DNA of 64,000 nt, from the NCBI GenBank assembly GCA_013396525.1, contig VWYX01000664.1, positions 128,470-192,469 on the forward strand, read 5' to 3'. The position numbers and the translations under genes are program-made. Shown here in pieces: positions 13,511 through 24,800 of the stretch. This DNA comes from Chaetorhynchus papuensis. Lineage: Eukaryota; Chordata; Aves; Passeriformes; Rhipiduridae. The notes below the pieces were generated by a model that was not told the origin of the DNA, searched no databases, and saw only the letters and a program-made list of their open reading frames with translations. The first letter of the stretch is position 1. Each line of letters begins with the position of its first letter.

Positions 13511-14565
13511 AGACAGAACCTTGTAGCATTTACTACTTGCTCAGTTTCCTGGTGCTTGCTCTCAAAGCCCTCACAGGAGAACTCTCCTTTGTAAGTATGT
13601 TTCTAGCATTGCCCTCTCATTTTGGATTTTCTACTGTACTTTACACAGATTAACAGGCGGAAGATTGAGCAGAAGGTAAGGAAACAGGATGCTGGCTCAT
13701 ATTTATTTGTGAAAAGATGTCTGACCTTAGCTGGAGAACAATGACTCCTGTAGAGAGCTAGCATAGGAATGCTGATGCTTCCGAAGCCTCAGATTATTTT
13801 TAGCTTTCCATCCCAAGGACAGGAATCCCATAGTGCAGGTGGAGTCTCTCTCTGAAGTTGCTAGATCACACAAAACAGGCACACACATTTATAATGAAGG
13901 AATTTTGGCCAGTGCTAAATAAAGTTGGATTCTGCTCTCAGTTACAGCAGGAAAAACTGAATAGGAATTCTGATGCCAGTGACATAATTTTGGCTTTGTT
14001 CCTGAAAACTGAGCAAATCTCCAGCCCTCAGTCCTCCCTCCTTTATGTTCACAGGAACCTCCTACTGAGAGTATGCATTAGTTTGCATGTCTCTTTTCAT
14101 CCTTCTTTCAGCATGTAAAATCCCAGACTCAAAGTAGAATTTAAAAGTAGTAGTTGTTAAGAAACAGATGGATCCAAAGAAGACGTAGAACTCAAAGGAT
14201 GATTTTGTCTATACAGATCTCAGCATACCAATATTAGTGAACTTGGTGAATAGCTTTTCCAAGTTTATTTCAAAGGCTTCCAGTACTCTGAGGAAAGCTG
14301 GCTTTGGTCATCTCTTCCTTCTTACATTGTATTCCCTTGTCATCCTTTGAAATACTTCACTGTTTCACAGGAGATTTCTCAGTCTAAGACATTGTCTTTG
14401 CAGCTTTGAACAGAGCATGGACAAAGTAGAAGCAATTGCCACTTCTTTTGGTACCAAAGTAAAACCTGCTTTCCAAGCACCTGCACTTGCTACCCAGACT
14501 GTGGGCTTGACAGTCCTGTGGGGTGAAGTTTCCTGTGGAGCAGATGTCTGTGTTGAAAAGCAGTG

Positions 14566-14798
14566 ACTCTTCAAAAATCTGGAAAGAAAGGTTTCCCAGA
14601 GAGGCTTTATTTTGCTGCATCTCATCTTTCAGGGAACTCCAGCTATTCAGTGTTTTATCCTTTTTTTTTTTTTTTTTTACTCTTCAAAAATCTGGAAAGA
14701 AAGGTTTCCCAGAGAGGCTTTATTTTGCTGCATCTCATCTTTCAGGGAACTCCAGCTATTCAGTGTTTTATCCTTTCTTTTTTTTTTTTTTTTTTTTT
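14566..14798. repeat. Tandem duplication of a 113-bp unit, each copy ending in poly-T
   Basis: Copy 1 (14566-14678) and copy 2 (14679-14798) both begin actcttcaaaaatctgg. They match base for base through ...gttttatccttt, over roughly 95 non-homopolymer positions. They differ only in the poly-T end (18-19 T in copy 1; a longer run with one C in copy 2). The open frames seen here (82-109 residues, ending in runs of Phe) simply read through the duplication and the poly-T and are not credible proteins. The near-identity implies a very recent duplication, a length polymorphism or an assembly artefact. Confidence 0.95.
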
Positions 14799-16329
14799 GT
14801 CATTTCAATAAACAGCTACTTTGGAGGAAGCATTCACTTCTTCATGTTTTAATCTAGTTTAAGTCAATTCTCTGATCACAACACACCAGTGACACCATGT
14901 TTAGTGTATGCTCATTTCAGGTTGTTTTCAAAGACTTCCAATATTTTATGAATCTTCCATTTCAGCCATATCTTCTTTCCTATTCTTTTCCTTCATACTT
15001 TATTTCCATTGGTTCTCTGTCATACCAAAATGCCATATTATAATCTCTTTTGCATTGTCCCTTTCTCTAATAGTGCCCTGACAACTGCTGTTGTCAAATC
15101 CCGTATTCATTTTGGGTTTATTTTTAAACTCTCTGGGGATTTTGAACTTCAACATTTCTGGCCCTAATTAAATGACTTTAATAAAGCCATCTGCATATGA
15201 AAATGTGCTAAATTATTTATCTCAGGGGCATTATGCAGCTGCAACACTTCCTCTCTTACTCCAGACAGAGTCCTAAACCAACAATCCCACGAGGGCTACA
15301 GACAGCCAAAACATAAATCCACATTCTGGGGAATGTGAATGGATGGAATTTTGTGAGCACATTACTTGTAGGGAATGTTGTTGAGCTTTTGGGATGTATC
15401 TGTGTTTTAATTAATATCGTTGTCCTACATTCTCTTCTGGGAGAAGGGCAAAAAACTGCAATTTTAATGAGCTCCCATAGGTTCTTTTCCAGGTCCACAC
15501 ACAAAATTCAATGGATTAAGTAAAGGGAAACATAAGAAAAAGTCTGGTTAATGGATCTGATTTTGTGTAACAGGGAGAACAGCTCATATATGTGAAGAAA
15601 CTGTAATAGAGACTTAAAGATAGAACACTGCTTTATATAGGATTGAAAGCCACTCTGGCAGTAGTAGGGAAACAGGAAAGAGGTATCAGGCTGAGTTTAG
15701 GAGATGCACATGAATGGAAAGGTAAGAGAGTTTCCAACGATGAGCTTAAGAAGATATGAAGTACCTGAAGGAGAATGGTGATGTGTTTGAAAAAGCTTTT
15801 GCTAAGCTCTGAAAATGAGGAAAACAGGAGTGAAGTTGAGGGGAAGAAGAAGAATTAAGGTTGGTGAAAAGCACCATCTGTCTTTTTATATGTTGGTTTA
15901 TTTGAAGTACATACTTTCACTTAGATATTGGTTTATGTTTTCCTCAGATTTTCCAAGGTAAAATATTTTTCAACAGAAGCTGGAACAGAATTATATTCTT
16001 TTAAAAATATACTCCTTTTTAGCTGAAAAAAGAGAAAGTTTTTGTAAATATTGTCAGTGAAAACACTAAGGTTATATTTTCCCAACAGAAAAAGAAAGGT
16101 TTGAAATCCAGAAGTAATGAAACCTTCTCAAGGAGTGAAGCAGAGTGCCTTAGCTATATAAGGGAAGAAAGAAATCGGAGCACTAGGAGTAGGACTTCGG
16201 ACTGGATGATGGGCATAGGTATATGGTGCAACCAAGCATTCAAAAGTCCTTGTTCTTCTGCAGCAAGAGGACAGAGGTAACTTACATTGCTAGTAACTGG
16301 AGATTTATTCTGTAGTTCACTTGGGAGAA

Positions 16330-16352
16330 GCTTTTGGTTTTGAACCAAAAGC
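16330..16352. repeat. Perfect 10-bp inverted repeat, 3-nt loop
   Basis: The arms gcttttggtt (16330-16339) and aaccaaaagc (16343-16352) are exact reverse complements around the 3-nt loop ttg. No T-run, promoter or RNA gene lies beside it, so a function is not evident; short perfect hairpins like this also occur by chance. Confidence 0.9.
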
Positions 16353-17270
16353 CTGTCTGTGCATTCTTCAGTTACAAAGGGGTTAATCTGCCTGACCAGC
16401 AGGATTGATACACCTAAGGACAGACCACAGCACTTGTGGTTTGCAATGTCAAGTTCAATACTGGCATGCATAAAATATTATTACCAGGCAGCTGCTTGCT
16501 GATCTGGCTAATTGTCTGACTAACAAATTGTTTGCTAACAGCAAAGCACAGAAATCAGAAGTAAGAGATGGAAGGATCCCGGTGGCAAAGTAATAATTTA
16601 TCCAAATCAGTCAGTTGGGTCTACGTGAAGAATCAAGATCATAACTCATATTTTAATTTGTTGTGCTTCTTTCAAAAACTTCTCTGCCTTAATATATAAG
16701 TTTCTGTTTAAAATATGTGATACATTTTGAAGTCAGCTTTGCTTTACTTTTCATTGATGTTTATTGTATCTGAGCAATATATTTCTGATTCTAGTTCAGT
16801 GAAAATCTCAGGTGTGTTAGTCTAAACAAAGAAATTTAGCCTAAAAACAGGAGTAAAACTTATTAAAATTGTGGCTGGAAAACAAGGTGTTAACATTGTT
16901 CACCTGCTGACAGGCTCTTTCCATAGGTTTTCCCTCAGTCCTCTCAGTTCTGGTTAACTTTACTTTGTCTAGAGTGTCTCTATTCACTATAAAAATGGAG
17001 AGGCAATATCTGCAAAATCCAAGGTGTTCAGAGCCTGGGGAGTGAAGCTAAGGTCTGTTGTTCCAGAGAGCAACGAAGGAACATGGAGATCTTTATCAGC
17101 ATCTTCTTCCCTTACCCTTTACCTGCCTTCCTAATGTTTAACCAGAGTTTCAGGATTTTACAAAAATTAATTATCAAGCACGATGTTTCTGAAGCAAACT
17201 GACTGGAAAATTCACAGTGCCACCTTTTCAGGCCTGAAACATACAGCTTAGATTCTTATGAAGCTTTTAA

Positions 17271-17297
17271 AATTATATAAATTATACAAATTATATA
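17271..17297. repeat. Three-copy 9-bp AT-rich tandem repeat
   Basis: Units aattatata, aattataca and aattatata follow each other without gaps; the middle unit has one substitution. It is a minor minisatellite with no sign of function. Confidence 0.9.
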
Positions 17298-18989
17298 AAG
17301 CATCTGATGGGTCAAAATCTTCAGAACTTAAATATTCTTGCTTGTTCCTTGTTTTCTTCTGAAAAGAATGATTTTTTTTAAATTTTCCCTTGCTGACCTC
17401 CATTCCTCCATCTGCTTCTATAATTTCTACAGGAGTTGCAATTTGTTTTATGAACTGCCGTTGTCTGGGCTGCTTCTGTCTTGAGTGCATTATGTTTTGG
17501 CTTTCTGTGTTGCCTAAACCATTCTTTGTTCTTTGATGATATTAACAAATTGAGCTGCCTCACTGGATTGACTTTTGTCCTCATTTATTTCAGAGAGCCT
17601 TTTGGACTGAAATCTCCAAGCCCATCACAACTGCCTTTGTAAATCAAGCTGGCAGTCAATTACAAGATGGACTGTGTATTCCAACAAGGCCAGCTTTGAA
17701 AGCCCAGTTATTTCTAATACACTTACAGACCTGCAAATGCTCTTCATTTGCAGGACACAGGGATGCCACTGCATGTCAACACCTGGTGCTGGGGTGCGAT
17801 GTAAAATATCAGCAGAACTTTAAGACAACTTGAAGGAGTTTAGTCAAAACAATAAGGAGGTTATCTGCCTCCCAAGGAATAAACCCGACTTGGTGTGGAT
17901 ACTATTTTTTATGAAGCTTTATTGTATCTGATGCATTAACACTTGCCCTGCTGACAGAGAGCAGACAGGCTGGGATATATCAAAGTGTTTCAGAAAGAGC
18001 AGGGCACATTGGAGTACATAGGAAGCTTGTGATCCATGAAGAGATGCACAAAAATGCACCTTGCACCACTTTTAGTTGTAGAAGAAAAATATCGCAGCAA
18101 GACAGTTTGTGATATGTGTCTGTGAGTAAACTCCAGTTAGCACTTGGCATAGTTTAATTCCTCACCATTTGGCAATTCATCTGGTATTCTCCCTTCTGTT
18201 GCATTTCTTGGAATAAAGTTGAAGGAGCTGTCTTTAAGTGTACAAAAACCAGGGAGCTTAGGGTGCACAATGACCATGTTCCTAATGCATAAGAAATGAA
18301 AGTAGTTCTGTTTGATTTATTATTCTGTTATGGTCACCAAAAATCTGCAGAAGTGTGGAAACAGCACTGGCTGGATAATCCTGCAGAAAGCATACAATGG
18401 TACTCAGTATGGGCTTTCCTCATGAGACCTGCTCCAATGAGGTGGTGTGTATAACTCTGTATAACCTTGCATTGAAAAAGGTCTGACAAAAGCAAGGAAA
18501 GCAGCTCTTGCTTCTGGGAGGATGCAGTCAGACTAGCCCAGGCATGGTGGGACATATGAAATGAGTACTCTGTGCCAGTCTTTCTGTCAGTCTCCCAGTT
18601 TATGGTGCCAGTAAATCTGCTGACTTGATTTGAAAAATAATAAGAATAATATGCAGTAATCTAAAGAGAGAATGGTTTTGTGAGCTGATGGGGGAAAGAG
18701 AAGATTTATTTATTAAAAATGTGACTGTTGAAGCTGTTGAGGAATATCTTCTTGCCTTGGGAAACAACATATATTCTATGACTCAAAGACCTGGACTAGA
18801 AGTAAAGAGAGAAGTCACAACTCACATGCTATGCTTATGTTACAAGCAATCCTCTCTCCCTTGCCTGCAGGAACTTTAACAGTGCAAGGCAAAGCACAGG
18901 AAATGATGTTGTGTGGAGTGTACCAGTGTTAGTGAGGAACAGGCCTGTCACCATCTGCTTCTCTCTAGGAATATCCTGTCTCTGTATTG

Positions 18990-20180
18990 ACTTAGTCTTG
19001 GGCAGAACCAAAAGGAAAAAAACACCAAGGTGCTGAAACTTGATAAATTGCAGTAGACATGGATAGTGAAATGCCAAGTGCTGTGCTTCAGGTGGCCTCC
19101 CACTGACCTGTCTACCCTCTCCAGTCTCACTGCATCTCTTGCTGATCCTGGCATCAAACTGGTCGGAGGGGGATTCATTGAGATTTCTCTCTCAGTCAAC
19201 TCTTTAAAAGCCCTCTTCACCATCTTGGCAAACTTAGGACTGAAGATGTTATTCCCTTTCTGTGACAGGTGGACCCCATCTGCCTCCTCAGTAGACCAGG
19301 TTTTCCAGAGCAATTCCCATGGTCTCAGCAGGCAAACATCTCAGTAGGCTGTTGCATCAGTCCTGTAACCCTTTAGTGAATCTCCAGACCTGACTGACCC
19401 TTTCAAACTCCTTTCCTTTGTTTGGGAGGATTGATGAAAAACTGCCTCTGCTCCAGAGTTGTTTACCACCATTCTCAGAGCTCTGTAATCCTTGATACAC
19501 CTCAGACTTCTCCTGGCTGTATCACTGGCACCCACAAGAAGCAAGAGCAGTGGGTAATAGTCTGGACTGTACAATGCTCAGTAGTTTCTCAGTGACAACC
19601 CTGACAGGAGCATCTGCATCACACCTCCCTAGCGAGTGTGTCAGGTCAGCAAGTGGGTGCCTACACAGCTCTCAGAGGACAGTTGCCTACTTCTTCCACC
19701 TGTTGCCTTTTCTTATTGTGCTGGTTGTTACATGGGGAGGAGATTGTGCTGTCTGACTCAGCTCCAGAGTCTCCTCTGATGTGATGGGTCTTTCCTCTGC
19801 AGCCTGCAGAGCCATCAAACGATTCTGCAAGGGCACATTGGGCTTCAGAGGAAGTATTTTCCTCCTGCAGATCCTTGCTGTTGCAAGCTTCTATTCTTCA
19901 GCATTATTGGCTCCCATCCATTCTGTGCGTGCTGGCGAAGGAGTTTTTGGCAGTGGGCTGTGAGTCCACTGCAGACTGCGTTTGGAACCAGCTATCCAGT
20001 TCCTTCTCAGCCTCCCTGATGCTATGTAGCTTTCTCACTGCCTCCTGCAGCTCAGCCACTTGCCACACCAAGTGGGGGACAGAGTGCTTCTCCTGCCTCC
20101 ACATTCTTGGCAGCTGGCAGCTTTGTCTGTTGAGATTGTCACCGAAACTGCGGGAAAAACAAAAACTCTCCAACAACATA
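18990..20180 (-). pseudogene. CR1-family LINE ORF1 remnant with SGNH/GDSL-type esterase domain
   Basis: Read on the minus strand, this is a decayed retrotransposon ORF1. At 20179-19904 a Cys-containing segment (CQECGG in one phase, about 20118-20101) leads into a heptad-like coiled coil containing VAELQEAVRKLHSIREAEKE. A second piece (19574-19341) reads DYYPLLLLLVGASDTARRSL and matches the esterase block around the G-x-N-D motif; the expected Asn is Ser here (GASD). A third (about 19313-19200) carries ADGVHLSQKGNNIF, the C-terminal block with the catalytic Asp and His (D-x-x-H), and then FAKMVKRAF. The pieces lie in different frames separated by stops, so the protein is dead. ORF1 of CR1 elements is known to join a zinc-finger-like/coiled-coil part to an esterase. 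I see no ORF2 or CR1 3' UTR downstream (below 18990), which is unusual because CR1 copies normally lose their 5' end. Confidence 0.72.
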
Positions 20181-20186
20181 TTTCAG

Positions 20187-20615
20187 TGTTAGAGAATTAA
20201 GACTTTACTTTATTCTTGCCAGGATGTTGTTTTGGCCAGGATGTGCAATAGAAATAATTTTATCCACACACTGCCCGGGTTGTGCAGAGAAAGTCATTCC
20301 ATCACACATACTCTTTACTAGATTTTTCATATACAGTCAAAACCCAGAGAAATTCATTGGTTCAATGTTCATTGGTCCCAAGTTACACAGTTCTTAGTAC
20401 CTTGTTTCTTGTTGTTTATTGACTCCTTCGATTTCGGTGTTAATTAGGTTCTAACTCGTTCTCTTTCCTATCTTTTTCCAGACCGGGTGTCTCCGACCAT
20501 GCCGGGGTGATGTTTGGAGTTGATGTTCCTTAATGGTCCTTATCTTTTGTGTATCCCCTGTGCTACTCCCAGTCTGCTGAGATGTTAAGCTCATCAAGCC
20601 TCAAGTGGTAAAACA
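20187..20615 (-). mobile_element. Probable solo LTR of an endogenous retrovirus-like element
   Basis: The block has inverted terminal ends, TGTT at 20187 and AACA at 20615, giving 429 bp. On the minus strand the signals lie in LTR order: two CCAAT boxes (plus-strand attgg at 20371-20375 and 20356-20360), a TATA-like tatatg (about 20333-20328), an AATAAA signal (plus-strand tttatt at 20209-20214), then the CA end. I see no primer-binding site, no clear polypurine tract and no convincing target-site duplication, so boundaries are tentative. Alternatively the AATAAA at 20674-20679 followed by A13 (20687-20699) could be the end of a plus-strand retrocopy covering the same bases. No viral gene is present. 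Confidence 0.5.
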
Positions 20616-21303
20616 GTCCTTTGAAAAGAAACTCAATTCCTTTGCCCCTGGGAAAAGGGTAGCAAAAACCCCCAATAAAATTTATTAAAAAAAAAAAAAT
20701 TAAACTTTGTATCATTTCCAACAAGATGAGGCTGAAGTGAGAATGACCTGTTTGTTGTTACTAGTGTCACAAAGAGGCATGATAACAAACTGTCCCTGCC
20801 AGCTACTCAGCACCACCCACCTATTGTGTGTAGTTCTTTGTCTTTCACTCAGCTGTAACTTGAGTTTGGGCCATATGTTCTGCCGTGTGGATGAAAGGAA
20901 GACTCACTCTTCTTGGACCAAAAGTGATTATTCCAAACTTGTCTCAGGTAGAAGTTGTACACTGCACATTTTATTCTGGCAAGGTAATTGCAGGCAGTGC
21001 AGTGTGGTTATCAGAGTCAATTCTCAGGACAGGTGTCTACTCCATGTTGTGATTGTGTCAGCAGCTCACCTAAAAGCTCACAATGAGTTGTGGCAGGGCT
21101 GGGGATGGCATCCATAAATCTTCACAGAAGAGGAGACAAGGTCTCCTGCTACTGCTATTCCAGCAAATGCTGCAAAGAGCCATAGTGGCCCTAGATCTGT
21201 CTCTAGTGTTGAAATATTCCTAGTGAAGAAATGCCCATCACTCCAGAGGCCATCCAATATGCTTTAAGCAACTTTGAGGACCTACTGACTCGTCTTTTGA
21301 CAC
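20616..21303. other. Sequence between two LTR-like blocks, unassigned
   Basis: It contains AATAAA at 20674-20679 followed 7 nt later by a 13-base A run (20687-20699), the look of a retrotransposed poly(A) end. A plus-strand frame at 20707-21117 (136 residues) shows no recognisable domain. The stretch may be retroelement-derived, but I cannot name a family. Confidence 0.4.
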
Positions 21304-21850
21304 TGTTTTAGAAAAGAAGCATCAGACCTGTGTCGTGGGTGATAGTGGGAGCTTCAGACAAAGTTTATTAGAGAAGCCCTGTTGCTGTGCCATGAGGTGC
21401 AGAGAGGACCCTCCTTCTCAGAGAGGTGCCTGGGGATGGGTGAACCCAGTCTTAGCCCCAGACTGTCAATGGATTAAGTAACCTTGTCCTGCAGGATTAA
21501 AGATGGCAAATCAGATATATTTATATAAAATGAATTATTTATTATGACAAATGATTAGACAAAAATATTATTCTGAATTAATTGCTACACAGTGTAAAAG
21601 CTAAAAGTACTAGTATTGTATAGCATAGTATAAAGCACTATATCGAAGCAATTATATTAAAGCTAGCAAAAAGAAACAGTTATTAAGCAGAGATTGATAT
21701 ACTCACTATACCAATACTCGTGTGCAGGTCTCTTTCACTCAGCTTCTAGGAGTATCCTTGAAGGGGCGTCCCCATTTCAAGGCAGAAAACTTCATACACA
21801 CACTCCAAGAAGGAACATATTAGAAGAACCTACCATATGAAAGTGGACTG
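21304..21850 (-). mobile_element. Candidate LTR-like segment
   Basis: The left edge is TGTTTTAG (21304). On the minus strand the terminal part shows an AATAAA signal (plus-strand tttatt at 21364-21369) about 60 bases before a CA end, resembling the R-U5 region of an LTR. Right of it are an AT-rich stretch and a block of different composition. I could not find the matching AACA end or a target duplication, so the right boundary is arbitrary. It shares no obvious sequence with the LTR-like block at 20187-20615, so the two would be different families. Confidence 0.35.
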
Positions 21851-24800
21851 GACTTTTATGGTGTAAAGTAATATGATTGCCACTCATGTCTCCAGGTCAG
21901 CCTGGCAGTTTATCTGCCAAATCTTTGTTTCACTATCAGGATGTTAACTGGGAGTTGATGCAACAGATTGGTTTTAACACAATGCAACACCAAGCCCAGC
22001 AAGACACCCCCTCTCAGCCGGCCACTGATAGCCTTGTAAATAGGGTGTTGTCTGTGTTGTTCGACCACATTCCAGGGCAGAGCGTCCTGCTACAACCAGC
22101 AATCAAAGTCTGCTCTATATGCTGCAAACTGCTTAGGTACTTGTCATATGACTCACACAACAAACAGCAACTATGCAAGTGGATCAGAAGGTCCAGTTTT
22201 TGAAGAGGGTGTGCACAGAAGGATCTCCGGAAATATTACTTTCACTGTTTGACATCCCAGAAAGAAAGAGTGCCAGTAAGCTAGAATGAGGTCAGATAAT
22301 ACAGGGATGAAGAAAATGACTTTTTATGAAAAAGGGAAGAAATATATACAGACTCATTCTGGAATCTGTCTGCAGTGGTAGCTTACTGTAGTTAAAAATA
22401 AGGAATATGAGAAATACACATTCCTCTATGTAGAATTTTGGGTGTTTGTACCTGCTGCCTTATATTTTTCTTGTCCCCATATGTGTTTTAGATAAAACTC
22501 ATTAATTTCACTTTTTCCTTATCTGAGTATTTTATGGCTCCAGCACTGTTCTCCACCTTCACCTTATATTTTAAGTTTTTTTTTTCCTTTCTTTGGTCAT
22601 TTGCATAAAATCACAGATACAGTGTTCTGAGGCAATTAATGCTCACCAGTCCTTTGACACTTGCTCTGACATTCTTTTTTTGGTGCTTTTCTATACCCAC
22701 ATTTCCATTCACATCTCATTTATACCAACATGAATATTTCCAATGTTAATATTTCTGTAACAGGTTTCTTGGATGAATGGCAAAATCAGTCACTTTAAAA
22801 GTACACAGTGCCAAAGAGTGAAATTTATTCTTTTGCAGGGAGCCACCGCAAGCTTTAGGGTACCACTCAAAGTCCCATTGTCATGGCAGAAGAACTCGCT
22901 GAGACTTAAGCAGAGAGAAAAGTGAGATTCATTCAATAGCCCTACTTTGGCTGTCAGATCTCAGCCTGGAGGAGGGAGAGCTCCACAGTAACTCCTAGGT
23001 ATGACTAAGAACTGCGAAAGAAAAGAGCTTCCACATTTAGTTGACAGCACTACTGGTGCTACAGCATGGCTGCTGCAAAGTGCATTGTCAGACAGGATAT
23101 GAGGATGGTCCATTCGAGCTTTCTGCCAGCTTCTGACCTATTTGAATCCTCCTTTTGAACTACCCCTGCATTATTCCCTTTACTTCAACTGCATCACCAG
23201 TTTTAATGAATATCACCTAATGAATATCATGCCGGGGAGAAGTCCGTGAAAACAGTACGTTTGCAAATTTGATCCAAAGTTTCTGTCAGTTCATAACATG
23301 GGCCATCTGGCATCCATGCTATGGGATTATTTTATGTGCTTGTGATTTATAGACCTCTTAGGTGTCTAAATATTGTGTTAGTTAAACTTCCTTAAACAAA
23401 GAGATATTTACAGGTACCTAGAGCTTAAAATGGGCCAGTGTACAACAGCACCTTATACTGGCATTTAATTTTTCAGAAGTCTAAATTATCTTTGCATGTG
23501 TGTGCTCTGATGTACGGTGCAATACAGTCATGATGAACAGCTGTTGTATGAATGAATAAAATCTTTCACCCTGTGTTCAGAGATAATTTCATCTATTAGA
23601 GACAGTCTGCTTACGAAGTTCCTGATCATTCCTTCTGAATTTCTAAACTGTTGTGTTGCATTTCTTACTCATGAATATGACAGACAAGTTAGGTGCTACC
23701 TGGTGTATAGAGACCAAAGACCCTGGTGAGCAGGAGACTTTAGAGATGGGGCTCTGTCCTGTTGTCTTGGGTCCTGAACCTGCACACAGCCTGGCAGATC
23801 TCCAACCTTAGTGCAGACAGGGAGCTAAGGAGACAAAAAAGGGTGCTTTTGGTGTGGTACATACCTGGCATACATAAAACAACACATAAATTATCATCTC
23901 CTTTGAAAGGATAGATGCTGACAGCCTGTACTAAAGAAAATGATTTACCTATCTGAGTAGATAACAGTAAATGCCTCGAAGAGAGCGGTACAGCTCCAGG
24001 TCTAAAGATACTGCAGCTGTAATAGAGGGATGAAAATGCACAAGGTATATTAATTGAGCAATAAATGAAATGTATGATTAAAAGAAGAGGTAATCTTTCT
24101 AAGGCAGTCCCTCTTAATGTGTGTTACTTTGCATTATGCCTTTGGGCTTTTCTACACTAGAAAAATAAGCTGAAGTAAGGTCATGCTGGGTTCAGTTAAC
24201 TCCGACCTAAAGACGACTGCTTTGCTAGTACAGTTGTGCTGCGATATTTTATGCCTCAAATGAGCAGGTCAAGGGGTAGCCTTGACTCCCTGCAGACTCA
24301 CAGTGATCACAGAAACAGTGTGTTCTACCACCTGTGCTTCTGCCTTACCCACTGCCTGTGTGTACCACCACAATCTGTCACATTGCGACAGGCATCAGGC
24401 GCTTGGGTGAAGTACACGACTGTGAGCAAGAACAGCAGCAGGTGGTTAATTCACACTCCTGAGATTCCTCCCAGAAGAATTGGGACATGGCTAGGAGATA
24501 CATAGGGAAATCCCCAGTCTGTTTCACCCTGCTGATGGTCAAAAAAAGTTTGTGAAAATTGGCATCTGTAAAGCTATTCACACGTCCAGAATCTACAGTA
24601 CTGAAGAACAGGGGATTGGCTGAGAACTTTGTTTCCCTTCTTGCTGATGGTGTGACATTACAGGTAGCATGAATGTGTAGTTTCTTTGATAGACAGTTGT
24701 CTCATGGCTTTCTCAGTCCACCTTTGATTGCTTTCAGTCTCTGTAAAGGAATTTTTGCCATTCGTTGTTCAGACTTAATTAGGGTAATGCAAGGCCCTTA

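Larger units (their letters stand above)
14799..18989. other. Unique non-coding sequence with small simple repeats
   Basis: Nothing recognised as a gene. It includes an inverted repeat at 16330-16352 and a 9-bp tandem repeat at 17271-17297, listed separately. Frames of 60-105 residues (for example 16154-16471, minus) have no domain and no conserved-looking composition. Confidence 0.55.

Noticed and set aside
14523..14857. Three overlapping frames ending in poly-Phe
   Set aside because: They are produced by the tandem duplication and poly-T tracts.
20707..21117. Plus-strand open frame of 136 residues
   Set aside because: Lies between LTR-like blocks and has no recognisable domain. The Leu/Cys-rich stretch is not a convincing signal peptide or membrane segment, and a frame of this length is expected by chance in 64 kb.
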